NCBI RefSeq assembly: GCF_001273775.1
Contig: NZ_CP011801.1
Location: forward strand, 2,644,001 to 2,708,000
Length of the DNA stretch: 64,000 nt
Source: Nitrospira moscoviensis
Lineage (GTDB): Bacteria > Nitrospirota > Nitrospiria > Nitrospirales > Nitrospiraceae
Direction of reading: 5' to 3'
Numbering within the stretch: position 1 is the first letter of the stretch; each line of letters starts with the position of its first letter. Both the position numbers and the translations under genes were made by a program. Positions 15,964 to 24,379 of the stretch are shown here, piece by piece. The notes under the pieces are model-generated. The model did no database searches. It saw only the letters and a list, made by a program, of their open reading frames with translations, and had not been told where the DNA came from.

Positions 15964-16509
15964 ATGAGAGTACCGGCTGGTATCGCAGTGATGATGGCTG
16001 GAAGCGTGATATGGGGCTGCGCCGCCGCCCAACGCGCCATGCCGAGCACAATGTCGAACGAGAACGTCATGGCGGTGTTCAACACGATCGACAGGAGCGA
16101 GATCGAAGCGGCGCAGTTGGCGAAGCAGAAGTCGTCGTCGCCGGCCGTTCGCGACTTCGCCGAACGCATGATCGCCGAACACACCACCATGCTGGAGCGG
16201 CGGCGGGAGTTGGCCGGCCGACTGAACATCAGTCCGCAGCCCCCTCAACTCGCTTCGGCGCTGAAGGAAACCCACCAGGAAACGATGGAAGAACTGCGGA
16301 AGCAATCCGGGCGCGACTTCGACCGGGCCTACCTGGAGTACCAGGTGAAGATGCACGATCAGGCTGAGAAGCTGGCGCAGGAGACCGGCGAATCCGCCGA
16401 GAACTCGCGCATCAGGCAGCACTTGATGGAGGCGCGGGCCAACATCGAGAGCCACCTCGCGCAGGCGAAAAGCGTCCAGCGCCAGGCGGTCGCGCAGCAA
16501 CAGCAGTAG
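15964..16509 (+). CDS. DUF4142 lipoprotein
   Basis: A 181-residue predicted lipoprotein: the signal ends at a lipobox-like VIWGC near residue 19. The mature part is a helical bundle of the DUF4142 type (ferritin-like fold family): SEIEAAQLAKQKSSSPAVRDF, FAERMIAEHTTMLERR and DFDRAYLEYQVKMHDQAEKL with the conserved His residues. The family is periplasmic and of unknown role. GGAGGG precedes the ATG. A second DUF4142 gene lies at 52928. An 8-bp array begins at the next base after the stop. Confidence 0.85.
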   Translation: MRVPAGIAVMMAGSVIWGCAAAQRAMPSTMSNENVMAVFNTIDRSEIEAAQLAKQKSSSPAVRDFAERMIAEHTTMLERRRELAGRLNISPQPPQLASALKETHQETMEELRKQSGRDFDRAYLEYQVKMHDQAEKLAQETGESAENSRIRQHLMEARANIESHLAQAKSVQRQAVAQQQQ

Positions 16510-16620
16510 GGATAAAAACGGGGTAACGGGATAGCGGGGTACCGGGGTAATGGAAAAAAGACGGGGGTAAGGGGATAGAGTCCTATCCCGTTACCCCTCT
16601 TACCCGTTCTCTCTTACCTC
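16510..16620. repeat. 8-bp tandem fold-back array R9 (CGGGGTAA family)
   Basis: From the DUF4142 stop: CGGGGTAA, CGGGATAG, CGGGGTAC, CGGGGTAA (16518-16549), then a near-perfect palindrome GGGGTAAGGGGATAG / CTATCCCGTTACCCC (16564-16597), then TCTTACCCGTTCTCTCTTACC. The last part encodes the C-terminus and stop of the convergent galE. Confidence 0.75.
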
Positions 16621-17586
16621 GCGGTGCTGCATCCAGCGCCAGGCGGAATCGATGATCCCGTCCAGCCGCTGGCGCGTCGGGCTCCAGCCGAGTTCCTTCT
16701 TGATGCGGTCGGATGAGGCGATCAGCACGGCCGGGTCGCCGGGACGGCGCGGCGCCACCTCGGTGGGAATCAACCGGCCGGTGACCAGTTGCGCCGTATC
16801 GATCACCTCACGCACGCTGTACCCCCCGCCTCCGCCCAAATTGTAGACCGGACTCGGCGGCGCGCCGGTCTGCAGGGCTCGCAGCGCCAGCACGTGCGCA
16901 TCGGCCAGATCCTCGACGTGAATGTAATCGCGCACGCAGGTGCCGTCCTTCGTCGGATAATCGGTCCCGAACAGCCGGACGACGGGCGCGCGCCCGGCCG
17001 CCACGTTGAGCACGCACGGAATCAGATGGGTCTCCGGCTCATGCCGCTCGCCGTTGAGCAGGCTCGCGCCGGCCGCGTTGAAATACCTGAGACTGACCGA
17101 ACGGAACCCATACGCACGCCCGTACCATTGCAGCGCCCGCTCGAACGCGAGCTTGGTCTCCCCGTAGGGATTCGCCGGCTGCAGCGGATCCCGTTCCTCG
17201 ATCGGCTGCTTGGCCGGCTCGCCGTAGACCGCGGCGGTGGACGAAAAGACGAGGCGGCGGACGCCGCACAGCTGCATCATATCGAGGAGCGACAGGCCGG
17301 CCTGCACGTTGCTGCGGTAATACTTCGAGGGGTCCTGCATGGACTCCCCGACGAGGGAATCGGCCGCCATGTGAATGACCGCCTCGATACGGCGCTCCTC
17401 GAGCACGCCGCGGAGCGCCCGCGCATCGAGCAGATCGGCTTCGACGAACACGGCGTGAGACGGAACGGCGTCGCGATGGCCTTTCGACAAATTGTCGTAG
17501 ACCACCACCGAATAGCCGTCGCGCAGCAGCGCTTCCGTGACGATGCTGCCGATGTAGCCCGCTCCGCCGGTGACCAGTACGCGCAT
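16600..17586 (-). CDS. galE: UDP-glucose 4-epimerase
   Basis: Interconverts UDP-glucose and UDP-galactose, feeding the Leloir pathway and, through glf, UDP-galactofuranose. 328 residues, extended SDR fold: NAD motif VTGGAGYIG at residues 5-13, catalytic Tyr-Lys in NPYGETKLAF, and SLRYFNAAGA. The AGGAGA site is well spaced before ATG 17586. The final residues REVRENG and the stop are read from the 8-bp array R9, so the native C-terminus may have been altered by array growth. It follows the GH1-RmlD gene on the same strand. Confidence 0.95.
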   Translation of the reverse strand: MRVLVTGGAGYIGSIVTEALLRDGYSVVVYDNLSKGHRDAVPSHAVFVEADLLDARALRGVLEERRIEAVIHMAADSLVGESMQDPSKYYRSNVQAGLSLLDMMQLCGVRRLVFSSTAAVYGEPAKQPIEERDPLQPANPYGETKLAFERALQWYGRAYGFRSVSLRYFNAAGASLLNGERHEPETHLIPCVLNVAAGRAPVVRLFGTDYPTKDGTCVRDYIHVEDLADAHVLALRALQTGAPPSPVYNLGGGGGYSVREVIDTAQLVTGRLIPTEVAPRRPGDPAVLIASSDRIKKELGWSPTRQRLDGIIDSAWRWMQHREVRENG

Positions 17587-17608
17587 GAAGCTTCTCCTGT
17601 TTTACGAT

Positions 17609-17687
17609 GAGCGTTGAGTACGCACGCGTCGGGCGCTGAGGTCCGGAGCTGGAGCTTACTGCTGAATGCTCTTTGGCTCAACGCTTA
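17609..17687. repeat. Inverted repeat R10 (GCGTTGAG family)
   Basis: The arms are GAGCGTTGAGTA (17609-17620) and CTCAACGCTTA (17677-17687). Read on the minus strand, it begins with the TAA stop of the GH1-RmlD gene (TAAGCGTTGAGCC) and ends before the galE ribosome-binding site. The outer edges are the same as in R2 at 7417-7462, but the interior differs. Confidence 0.65.
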
Positions 17688-19913
17688 TTTGCTCGTTCTC
17701 TCGCGCGAGGCGCAGGCCGACCGCCCGTTCGCCTCGTCCCGCCGCTCGTGCAGATACCGCTCTAGCGACTCTTCCCATGCCCGCAGCAGCAACCCGCGCT
17801 CGCTGCCCAGCGCGCTGTACCGCGGCCTGGTCGCGGCCCACCCGAGCGCCGACGCGTCGCATTCCTCGACCAGCGACGGGTCCAAGCCGGCCATCGTCGC
17901 CGTAGTCTGCGCGAGCCGGCACCAGGACACGGCGCCCTGGTTGGCCACGTGCCAGATCCCCTGTTCGCCGTCGATCACAAGATCCAGGCTGGCATGCACG
18001 AGATCGGGCACGTAGGTCGGCGACACGACGGCCGCGCCGGCGCGCACGCTCCGGCCTTCCATCAACTCGTCCAGGACGTTCGCCACGAAGTTGTACGAAT
18101 CCCACGGACCGAAGAAGGCGCTGGTGCGGATGATGAGCGCCGACGGCATGGCGCGCGACACCAGCCGCTCGGCTTCGGCCTTGCTGCGCCCATACATGTT
18201 GAGCGGTCCGACCGGATGGCTTTCCAGATAGGGCTCGGCGCGCGCGCCGTTGAACACGAGGTCGGACGAATAGGTCAGATAGCGGATGCCGGCCCACTCG
18301 CAGGCGGCGGCCAGCCGCTCCGCTCCGATGGTATTGTCCCGCAGGCAGCGGTCGCAATCGGCTTCGGCGTCATCGACCCGCACATAGCCCGCCGCATTGA
18401 TCACCGCCCACGGGCGCAAGCCCTCGATCAGCCGGCGGACGTCCTCGGCGTCCGCGATATCGAGATCTCTGCGGGACAAACCGACGCAGTCGATGGCCCG
18501 CTCCCCGCAGAGGCGGGTCAAGGCCCGCCCGAGCGTGCCGTTCGCGCCGACGACGAGCAACGGCCGGTTCTGCGCGGGCGAAGAGGAAACGGCCTCGCGA
18601 TGAGGTGCGCGGTTCGTGCCTGCGTCGGTGCCGCCGACGGAGGGAAAATGAAAACGCGAAGGCCGGCGCCACCATCCGGGCGCCGCCATCAGCGGATGGT
18701 CGAACGTCCCGTTCGCGCTCAACGCTTCCATCATGCCGGCCAAGGCCGTGCGCCGCGGCTCGCCGCCCCGCACGTCGAAGACGCCGGGCTCGTAAAACCC
18801 TGCGTCCACCGTGACGAGGCTGTTCCAATCGAAGGCGCCCAGGAGGGACCAGACCGTCACGGCGCGGACGGTCGCGCCGCGGCGCGCCGCCGATGCCGCG
18901 TCGTTCCAGGCCTCGAGCAACCACCGCAACTGGTCTTCACGCGTGCAGCCGAGATGCGCTTCCGTCACGGCGACCGGAATGCCATAGCGCCGCCAGGCGT
19001 CGGTCAGCACGGCTTCAAAGCCCGTGATGCCCCCCTGCCAGGCATGGACGGCCGAGATGTCGGCGTAACGATGGCGGCCGTTTCCCCCGTGCGACCAACC
19101 GGGATAGCGTTCCATCCGTTCATCGAGCAACCGATCGCTCGTCAGATAATAATTGAGTCCAATGACGTCCGGCGGGCAGCCGGCCTGCGCGAACCAGGCC
19201 AAGTCGGCATCGGTCGCACCGTGGCGGGCAAGATACCCGGCCAGCGGATGAGCGGGTCCGATAACACCGGTCAGCAGATCGAGACTGAGATAGCGCCGGT
19301 GATTTTCCAGCTCGGCCTGGTAGGCCAAGAGCGGCGTACTGTACGTGCGGCCCGCGTCTTCTGTTTGAATCAGCTGCGCGCCCGGCGTCTCGGCGCGGAT
19401 GGCGCGCATGGCGAGAATGACGGCCCGGCATTGCACCGCGAGGGCCTGGACGAACGAGCGATCGTCCGTGCCGTGGGGATACCAATGGCCGTAGAGACCG
19501 CTGAAGCGCGCCGTGGTCAGCGGCTCGTTCACCGGCGTATAGGCGGAGACCCAGGGATAGCGGCGCGCCACGGTGCCGGCGAATTCAGCCAGCCGGGCGG
19601 GAAAGTCGGGATCGACCAGCGACGTGTCCCGCGGCCCGCTGCCGTGATGGACGAGGCCGACGATGGGCCGGATGCCGAGCTCACGCAGGCGGTCGAGCCG
19701 CCGATCGGCCCAGTCCCACGACGCGCGGGACAGACCGTCGGGCGCGGTCAGCTCCCACAGCACCGGATACCGGATCGCCGTGATGCCCAGCGCCGCGAAT
19801 CGATCGAGATCGCCGATGCGGCTCTTATGTCCGTTCCTCGTCAGCTGCTCGAAATACCGGTCGCCGACGCGGTTAACCGTGCACTCGACGCCCGCCCACA
19901 GTTCCATGGCCAT
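17685..19913 (-). CDS. Fusion of a family-1 glycosidase-like domain and an RmlD-like reductase
   Basis: 742 residues. The N-terminal part (about 1-415) is a TIM-barrel of GH1 type: acid/base E130 in TPVNEPLTT, nucleophile candidate E318 in VTEAHLG (usually TENG). The C-terminal part (about 450-725) is an SDR of the dTDP-4-dehydrorhamnose reductase family: GANGTLGRAL at 457, Y574-GRS-K578. No signal peptide. The start overlaps the end of glf by about 40 bases, so the two are translationally close. The combination suggests nucleotide-sugar or glycan processing next to UDP-galactofuranose synthesis. The true substrate is unknown. Confidence 0.85.
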   Translation of the reverse strand: MAMELWAGVECTVNRVGDRYFEQLTRNGHKSRIGDLDRFAALGITAIRYPVLWELTAPDGLSRASWDWADRRLDRLRELGIRPIVGLVHHGSGPRDTSLVDPDFPARLAEFAGTVARRYPWVSAYTPVNEPLTTARFSGLYGHWYPHGTDDRSFVQALAVQCRAVILAMRAIRAETPGAQLIQTEDAGRTYSTPLLAYQAELENHRRYLSLDLLTGVIGPAHPLAGYLARHGATDADLAWFAQAGCPPDVIGLNYYLTSDRLLDERMERYPGWSHGGNGRHRYADISAVHAWQGGITGFEAVLTDAWRRYGIPVAVTEAHLGCTREDQLRWLLEAWNDAASAARRGATVRAVTVWSLLGAFDWNSLVTVDAGFYEPGVFDVRGGEPRRTALAGMMEALSANGTFDHPLMAAPGWWRRPSRFHFPSVGGTDAGTNRAPHREAVSSSPAQNRPLLVVGANGTLGRALTRLCGERAIDCVGLSRRDLDIADAEDVRRLIEGLRPWAVINAAGYVRVDDAEADCDRCLRDNTIGAERLAAACEWAGIRYLTYSSDLVFNGARAEPYLESHPVGPLNMYGRSKAEAERLVSRAMPSALIIRTSAFFGPWDSYNFVANVLDELMEGRSVRAGAAVVSPTYVPDLVHASLDLVIDGEQGIWHVANQGAVSWCRLAQTTATMAGLDPSLVEECDASALGWAATRPRYSALGSERGLLLRAWEESLERYLHERRDEANGRSACASRERTSK

Positions 19914-21033
19914 TGTGCGGCACCTCCACCAGTTCCTGGCGTCGCTTGCCGGTCAGCTTGCTGCACAAGGACAACGACTGCGCGACGACTTGATCCATGT
20001 TGTAGTACTTGTACGTCGCCAGCCGGCCCACGAAGTGGACGCCGGGCGTGACCGCCGCCAACGCTTCATAGTGCTTGTACCGCTCCGCGTTCTCGGGGCG
20101 CGGCACCGGATAATAGGGGTCGCCCTCCGCCTGCGGATACTCGTACACCAGGCTGGTCGAGCCATGTTCCTGGCCGGTGAGGTATTTGAACTCGGTCACT
20201 CGGGTGTACGGATACTCGTTCGGGTAGTTGATGACCGCCGCCGGCTGATAGACCGGCTGCCGGATCGTCTCGAACCGGAATTCCAGCGACCGATAGGGCA
20301 GGCGCCCGAACCGATAGTCGAAATACTCGTCGACCGGTCCGGTGTAGATCATCTCCCCGTACTGCACCTCCCGTTGAATGTCCCGATAGTCGGTGTTGAG
20401 CACGATGGTGATGTTGGGGTGAGACAACATCCGCTGAAACATGCGGGTGTAGCCCTGCCGGGGCATCACCTGGTAGGTGTCGGTGAAGTACCGATCATCC
20501 CGATTCGTGCGCACCGGGACGCGCGCCGTCACCTGGGCGTCCAGCTCGGAGGGATCGAGCGCCCATTGTTTCCGGGTGTAGTTCCGGAAGAACTTCTCGT
20601 ACAGCTCGCGGCCGACTTTGCCGACGATCACGTCTTCCGACGTGCGGGGCTCGGGAATCGCTTCCGCCTTGGAGGCGAACCACGCCTCCAACTCGAACGA
20701 CGTGAGGCTCAAGCCGTACAGCCGGTTGACGGTATCCAGGTTGATGGGAATCGGGAACAACTGCCCGTCCACCGAGGCCAGCACGCGATGTTGATACGGA
20801 CGCCAGGCGGTGAAGCGGGACAGATAGTCGAACACGTCCTTGCTGTTCGTGTGAAAGATATGCGGCCCGTATTTGTGGATGAGCAGTCCCTGGTCGTCAT
20901 ACTCGTCGTACGCGTTGCCGCCGATGTGCGGCCGCTTGTCCACGATGAGCACGCGCTTGCCGAATCCGGCCGCCAACCGTTCCGCCGCGACGCTGCCCGC
21001 GAAGCCCGCTCCGACGATGAGATAGTCGTACAT
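19873..21033 (-). CDS. glf: UDP-galactopyranose mutase
   Basis: A 386-residue FAD enzyme converting UDP-galactopyranose to UDP-galactofuranose, the donor for cell-surface galactofuranose. The dinucleotide motif YLIVGAGFAGSVAAERLA is at residues 4-21, followed by DKRPHIGGNAYD and KYGPHIFHTNS, typical of UGM. The C-terminal GRLATYKYYNMDQVVAQ block closes the flavin site. It starts four bases after the glycosyltransferase stop and overlaps the next gene, so the three form a tight operon. Confidence 0.96.
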   Translation of the reverse strand: MYDYLIVGAGFAGSVAAERLAAGFGKRVLIVDKRPHIGGNAYDEYDDQGLLIHKYGPHIFHTNSKDVFDYLSRFTAWRPYQHRVLASVDGQLFPIPINLDTVNRLYGLSLTSFELEAWFASKAEAIPEPRTSEDVIVGKVGRELYEKFFRNYTRKQWALDPSELDAQVTARVPVRTNRDDRYFTDTYQVMPRQGYTRMFQRMLSHPNITIVLNTDYRDIQREVQYGEMIYTGPVDEYFDYRFGRLPYRSLEFRFETIRQPVYQPAAVINYPNEYPYTRVTEFKYLTGQEHGSTSLVYEYPQAEGDPYYPVPRPENAERYKHYEALAAVTPGVHFVGRLATYKYYNMDQVVAQSLSLCSKLTGKRRQELVEVPHNGHGTVGGRRVHG

Positions 21034-21037
21034 GGCG

Positions 21038-22231
21038 TTACGCGGCCTCCGCCGTCAGGCCGGGCGCCACCGTCACGCCGTCGATCAGACACTGCATGCG
21101 GCTCCAGGTTTTGTCCCAGGAACGCTGACGCAGCACGGCGTCCACCCTGCGCAGACGGAGTAGCGGATCGTCCAGCAGGCTCTCCTCCACCGCCGCCACG
21201 AACGCCTCCGGCTCGTCGGCGATGCGGACCAAGCCGGGCTCCCCGTAAGTCCGCACCACGTCCCTGATCGATGTAGAGACCACCGGCTTTCCCGCCGCCA
21301 AATATTCCGGCGTTTTCGTCGGGCTGATATAGCGCGTGGACTCGTTGCGCGCGAAGGGCATCAACGCCACGTCCCACCCGCCGATGTACGCCGGCAGGTC
21401 TTCGTACCGCTTCGGGCCGAGATAGTGGATGTTCGCCGCGCGGGGCAGCGCTGCTTCATCGACCTTGGTGACCGGTCCCACCAGGACCACCTGCCAGCGC
21501 GGGCGCGCCTGGGCCAACGAAGCGAGGAGCGGCAGATCCAGCCGCTCGTCGATGACGCCGCAATAACCCAACCGCGGACCGGGCACCGCCTGCTGGTCGT
21601 CCGGCTGCCGGAGTCCCGCGCGCGCCGCGGCGAAATGCTCGACGTCCACACCGCTGGGAAAGCAATGCACGTCGTCATGCAACTCGCGCTTGGCTTCGTA
21701 CAAGCTCAGGCCGCCGGTGAAGACGAGATCGCTGGAGTCGAGCAACTCGCGCTCCAGGTCTATGAGCTCGGGCGGCGCTCCCGCGAAGGCGGAGAGCTGG
21801 TCCATACAGTCATAGATTCGTGCGACCGGCTGCAGATGCCGCGAAAACGGCAGCGCCATGGGCGTGTAGTACCAGCTGAGATAGTCTTCCAGCCCTGCGC
21901 TCTCGATCAGGCCGTTCAGCAGATCCCGCAACAGCGCGTCCCGGGACCCGTTCACCAGACCGGCGGGCAGATGGGGCGTCGCCACCCAGACGTTGGGATG
22001 CGGCTGCGCGATCGCCAGCCGCGCCGCGCCGCCGTCCTGCGCGCAGCCATTTTGCGCGCAGCCGTTTTGATAGACCGGCTCTTCGAAGAAGAACACTCGC
22101 CGCTGTTTGGCCGCCCGGGTCAACAAATGCTGCGGGCGTTGATAGACCCAGTTCCATCGCAAGTGCGAGAGACACAGCACATCGGAATGCGACGAGACGC
22201 GCGCGCGGAGATACGTCGGTGGACAGTCCAT
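21038..22231 (-). CDS. Glycosyltransferase, GT4-like, linked to glf
   Basis: 397 residues. ATG 22231 follows AAAGGGAG. The N-terminal half begins LCLSHLRWNWVYQRPQHLL; the C-terminal half has GYCGVIDERLDLPLL and the family-typical SPTKTPEYLAAGKPVV near residue 310. It resembles the glycosyltransferases that accompany UDP-galactopyranose mutase in many bacteria and may transfer galactofuranose or another sugar to a surface glycan (inference). Residues near 54-66 contain an in-frame five-residue duplication (QNGCA repeated). Confidence 0.82.
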   Translation of the reverse strand: MDCPPTYLRARVSSHSDVLCLSHLRWNWVYQRPQHLLTRAAKQRRVFFFEEPVYQNGCAQNGCAQDGGAARLAIAQPHPNVWVATPHLPAGLVNGSRDALLRDLLNGLIESAGLEDYLSWYYTPMALPFSRHLQPVARIYDCMDQLSAFAGAPPELIDLERELLDSSDLVFTGGLSLYEAKRELHDDVHCFPSGVDVEHFAAARAGLRQPDDQQAVPGPRLGYCGVIDERLDLPLLASLAQARPRWQVVLVGPVTKVDEAALPRAANIHYLGPKRYEDLPAYIGGWDVALMPFARNESTRYISPTKTPEYLAAGKPVVSTSIRDVVRTYGEPGLVRIADEPEAFVAAVEESLLDDPLLRLRRVDAVLRQRSWDKTWSRMQCLIDGVTVAPGLTAEAA

Positions 22232-22665
22232 GGTCAGGGCTCCCTTTCGTGACGAATGAGGATTGAGGTCGTGCCCGCACGCGACCACACCCCGGCCTCC
22301 CCGCGAGTGGAGGGGCGCTGACGGCGATGTCGTATGCGGGCCTTGGAACGTGCGTGCGACGCGGGCTCAGGGGGGCCGGTCGCTCGCTATGAGAGAGGTG
22401 GTATCAGGCTATACACATCCTAAGAAGCGGTCCTCGATACGCTCCCAATTGTCAGGATACTCAAGCACAAGCCGGACCATTCTCTTCCCTTACACACTCA
22501 TCGATACAAAGGACGGAGGATAAGATTTCTATCGCCTACCCGTATTATCGCGTGATTGCGCGGCTGCGTTAACTGCCGAGGTCCCTAGACTGACCCTTTT
22601 CATGGGTAGGTTGACAGAAAGGATTGCGCTCAGGCGCTGGACCTCTCCCCCGGCACCTGCTCTGC
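22232..22665. other. Intergenic region upstream of the glf cluster
   Basis: About 430 bp without a gene I can support. The interval 22400-22560 is AT-richer than its surroundings and is the likely promoter zone for the glycosyltransferase-glf-GH1/RmlD-galE run on the minus strand. No individual -35/-10 pair is convincing. Confidence 0.35.
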
Positions 22666-22947
22666 TCAGCGGAGGCTGATGACGACCAACCGGACAAACA
22701 CCGCGGCCCACGCCAGCATGAATAAAATCGGCAACCCGATGGGGGAGAGTTGAGCGATCTTCCGAATCCGCTCGGGGGCTTGAATAGGTGGAAAAAGCTG
22801 AGCCATCCTGTCGCCGCTATGGACGCGGGCGTACTCCTCATAGAGCCGGCGCAGGTGGTTGACGTTCGCCAAGGAGGTAAACACGCTGAGGGAGGTGAAG
22901 ACGCCGGGCCAGTAGCGCGGCGACTGGAACCAGCCAGAGCAAGACAT
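22666..22947 (-). CDS. Small protein with C-terminal membrane helix
   Basis: 93 residues. The C-terminal stretch SPIGLPILFMLAWAAVFVRLVVISL is one strong transmembrane segment; the rest is amphipathic and charged. A purine-rich AGGGGCAGG precedes the ATG. It lies about 70 bp after the stop of a MEDS-domain gene on the same strand. I do not recognise a family; it could be the membrane partner of the MEDS proteins or a chance frame. Confidence 0.45.
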   Translation of the reverse strand: MSCSGWFQSPRYWPGVFTSLSVFTSLANVNHLRRLYEEYARVHSGDRMAQLFPPIQAPERIRKIAQLSPIGLPILFMLAWAAVFVRLVVISLR

Positions 22948-23019
22948 CCTGCCCCTGGTCGTACAAGTGGTTTTTGGACTGCCCGGTGACCGTCAATCCA
23001 GAAGAACACGAATGCCGCC

Positions 23020-23601
23020 CTAGACCCCGGTTGTGACGGTCTTCCAGCCTGCGGCGGAGGGGACCAGCGCGGAGGGATGAGCCGCCATGATGTCGAACAT
23101 ATCGGTCGGTGAACAGCGGGACGCGGCATAGGTGCACAGGGCGACGACGCGGCTCCGCGCCAGCAGGTCGGTCGCGTCCCGTTCATACTCCATGAAAGCG
23201 CGGCGCTCCTCTTCCGAATTCAGCCACGCCGGATCGCCAGTAATCCGCAAGCCGGCATAACCTTCCGATTCGGCTCTGCGCATGGGGACTTCCCACTTCG
23301 CGAGCATGCGCGCCTTGTCGAACCGGCCGTTCTCCAAGTACCACGCCTCGTGCGGCACCAGTTGGAGTTGGCCGCTCCGCACATAGCGGGCTGCATCGCA
23401 TCCCAGGCGCGCCAGGGCTTCCTGGGCCGACGCCGGCGTCACCGGCGCCGTAGTGACCCAGACGCAGAGTTCGCGCGCCTGCAGTCCGGCATGCACATAC
23501 GCCGCCGTCACCTGGGCAAGCTGAGCGGGGAACCGATAAAACAGGCACCGATGCGAGCCCCACCCAATTTCTCCGGCACGGTCAAGACCACAGTACGGCA
23601 T
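23020..23601 (-). CDS. MEDS-domain sensory protein 1
   Basis: 193 residues forming a single MEDS (DcmR sensory-type) domain: HRCLFYRFPAQLAQVTAAYVHAGLQARELCVWV at the N-terminus and GYAGLRITGDPAWL in the middle are typical. MEDS domains occur alone or fused to kinases and sigma regulators and are thought to sense C1 compounds or hydrocarbons. No output domain is attached. It follows another single-domain MEDS gene by 23 bp. Confidence 0.82.
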   Translation of the reverse strand: MPYCGLDRAGEIGWGSHRCLFYRFPAQLAQVTAAYVHAGLQARELCVWVTTAPVTPASAQEALARLGCDAARYVRSGQLQLVPHEAWYLENGRFDKARMLAKWEVPMRRAESEGYAGLRITGDPAWLNSEEERRAFMEYERDATDLLARSRVVALCTYAASRCSPTDMFDIMAAHPSALVPSAAGWKTVTTGV

Positions 23602-23624
23602 TGGCTTGCCTTCCTTTCCTCGCG

Positions 23625-24200
23625 TTATCCGGTCCGCTCGATCGCCTCGCCGAGGCAGACGTGGCTGTGCATGGCTAGGACGTCCACCAATTCTTCCGCC
23701 GTCTGGGCCTCAACGCCATACCCGCACAACACCGTGGAGAACCGATACTGCCGGATCAGCTCATTCCACCACTGCTCTAATTCGAGCGCCGCTTGCCGAA
23801 AACCCCGATTCCAGAGCACCGTAACACCTTCCCCGTACAGCCGAATCGGGCGTCCCGATTCTTGGACCTGCGTGAGGAACGGCGTCACCACCGCGAGATA
23901 GCGGTCTTTGTCCAAGACGCCGCCGGCACAAAAGCCGGAGAGATACTCCTCCGCGTCCATGTCGAGGTAAGCCGTCTTTTGGATGGCGGAGCCCTGTACC
24001 AGGGCCCGGCGCAGAGCCTTGCGGTGCTCTTCCGTCGCGACCACGACGACCGTTTCGCCGAGCGCCACCCCCTCGAGGACGAAGTCGTGGACTCGCTTGG
24101 TCAAGAAATCGCTGTGCTGATAGAAGTACACACCATGTCTGCGCATCGCCGGGGCCGTCAGGGCGTTCATCGAAATGTCCTCACTCAACTGTGTAGGCAT
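23625..24200 (-). CDS. MEDS-domain sensory protein 2
   Basis: 191 residues, again a stand-alone MEDS domain: HGVYFYQHSDFLTKRVHDFV, GETVVVVATEEHRKAL, IRLYGEGVTVLWNRG. It is divergent from its neighbour, so the pair is not a very recent duplication. The start may be the ATG at 24200 or the internal ATG ten codons later. It sits downstream of galK across an 8-bp array, and may not belong to that transcript. Confidence 0.82.
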   Translation of the reverse strand: MPTQLSEDISMNALTAPAMRRHGVYFYQHSDFLTKRVHDFVLEGVALGETVVVVATEEHRKALRRALVQGSAIQKTAYLDMDAEEYLSGFCAGGVLDKDRYLAVVTPFLTQVQESGRPIRLYGEGVTVLWNRGFRQAALELEQWWNELIRQYRFSTVLCGYGVEAQTAEELVDVLAMHSHVCLGEAIERTG

Positions 24201-24310
24201 CTGGGTAAGGGAGCAGTCTACTCGACGGGTTCCGCTCCGTAAATGGCGCTGGACTAAAACTAGGGCATTTCCCAGTCATGCCACGCCGGCGCATGACCGT
24301 CTTCTCTCCA

Positions 24311-24379
24311 GACCCTTACCACGTTACCCCCTTGTCCCGTTACCTCGCGTCTTATCCGGTTACCCCGCTCCCCCTTCCC
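24311..24379. repeat. 8-bp array R11 after galK (GGGGTAAC family)
   Basis: On the minus strand, directly after the galK TAG: GGGAGCGGGGTAACCGGATA and further GGTAACGGGACAAGGGGGTA-type units. The period is about 8 bp and the unit matches R9. Only one arm is present here, so it is not a complete fold-back. Confidence 0.6.
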
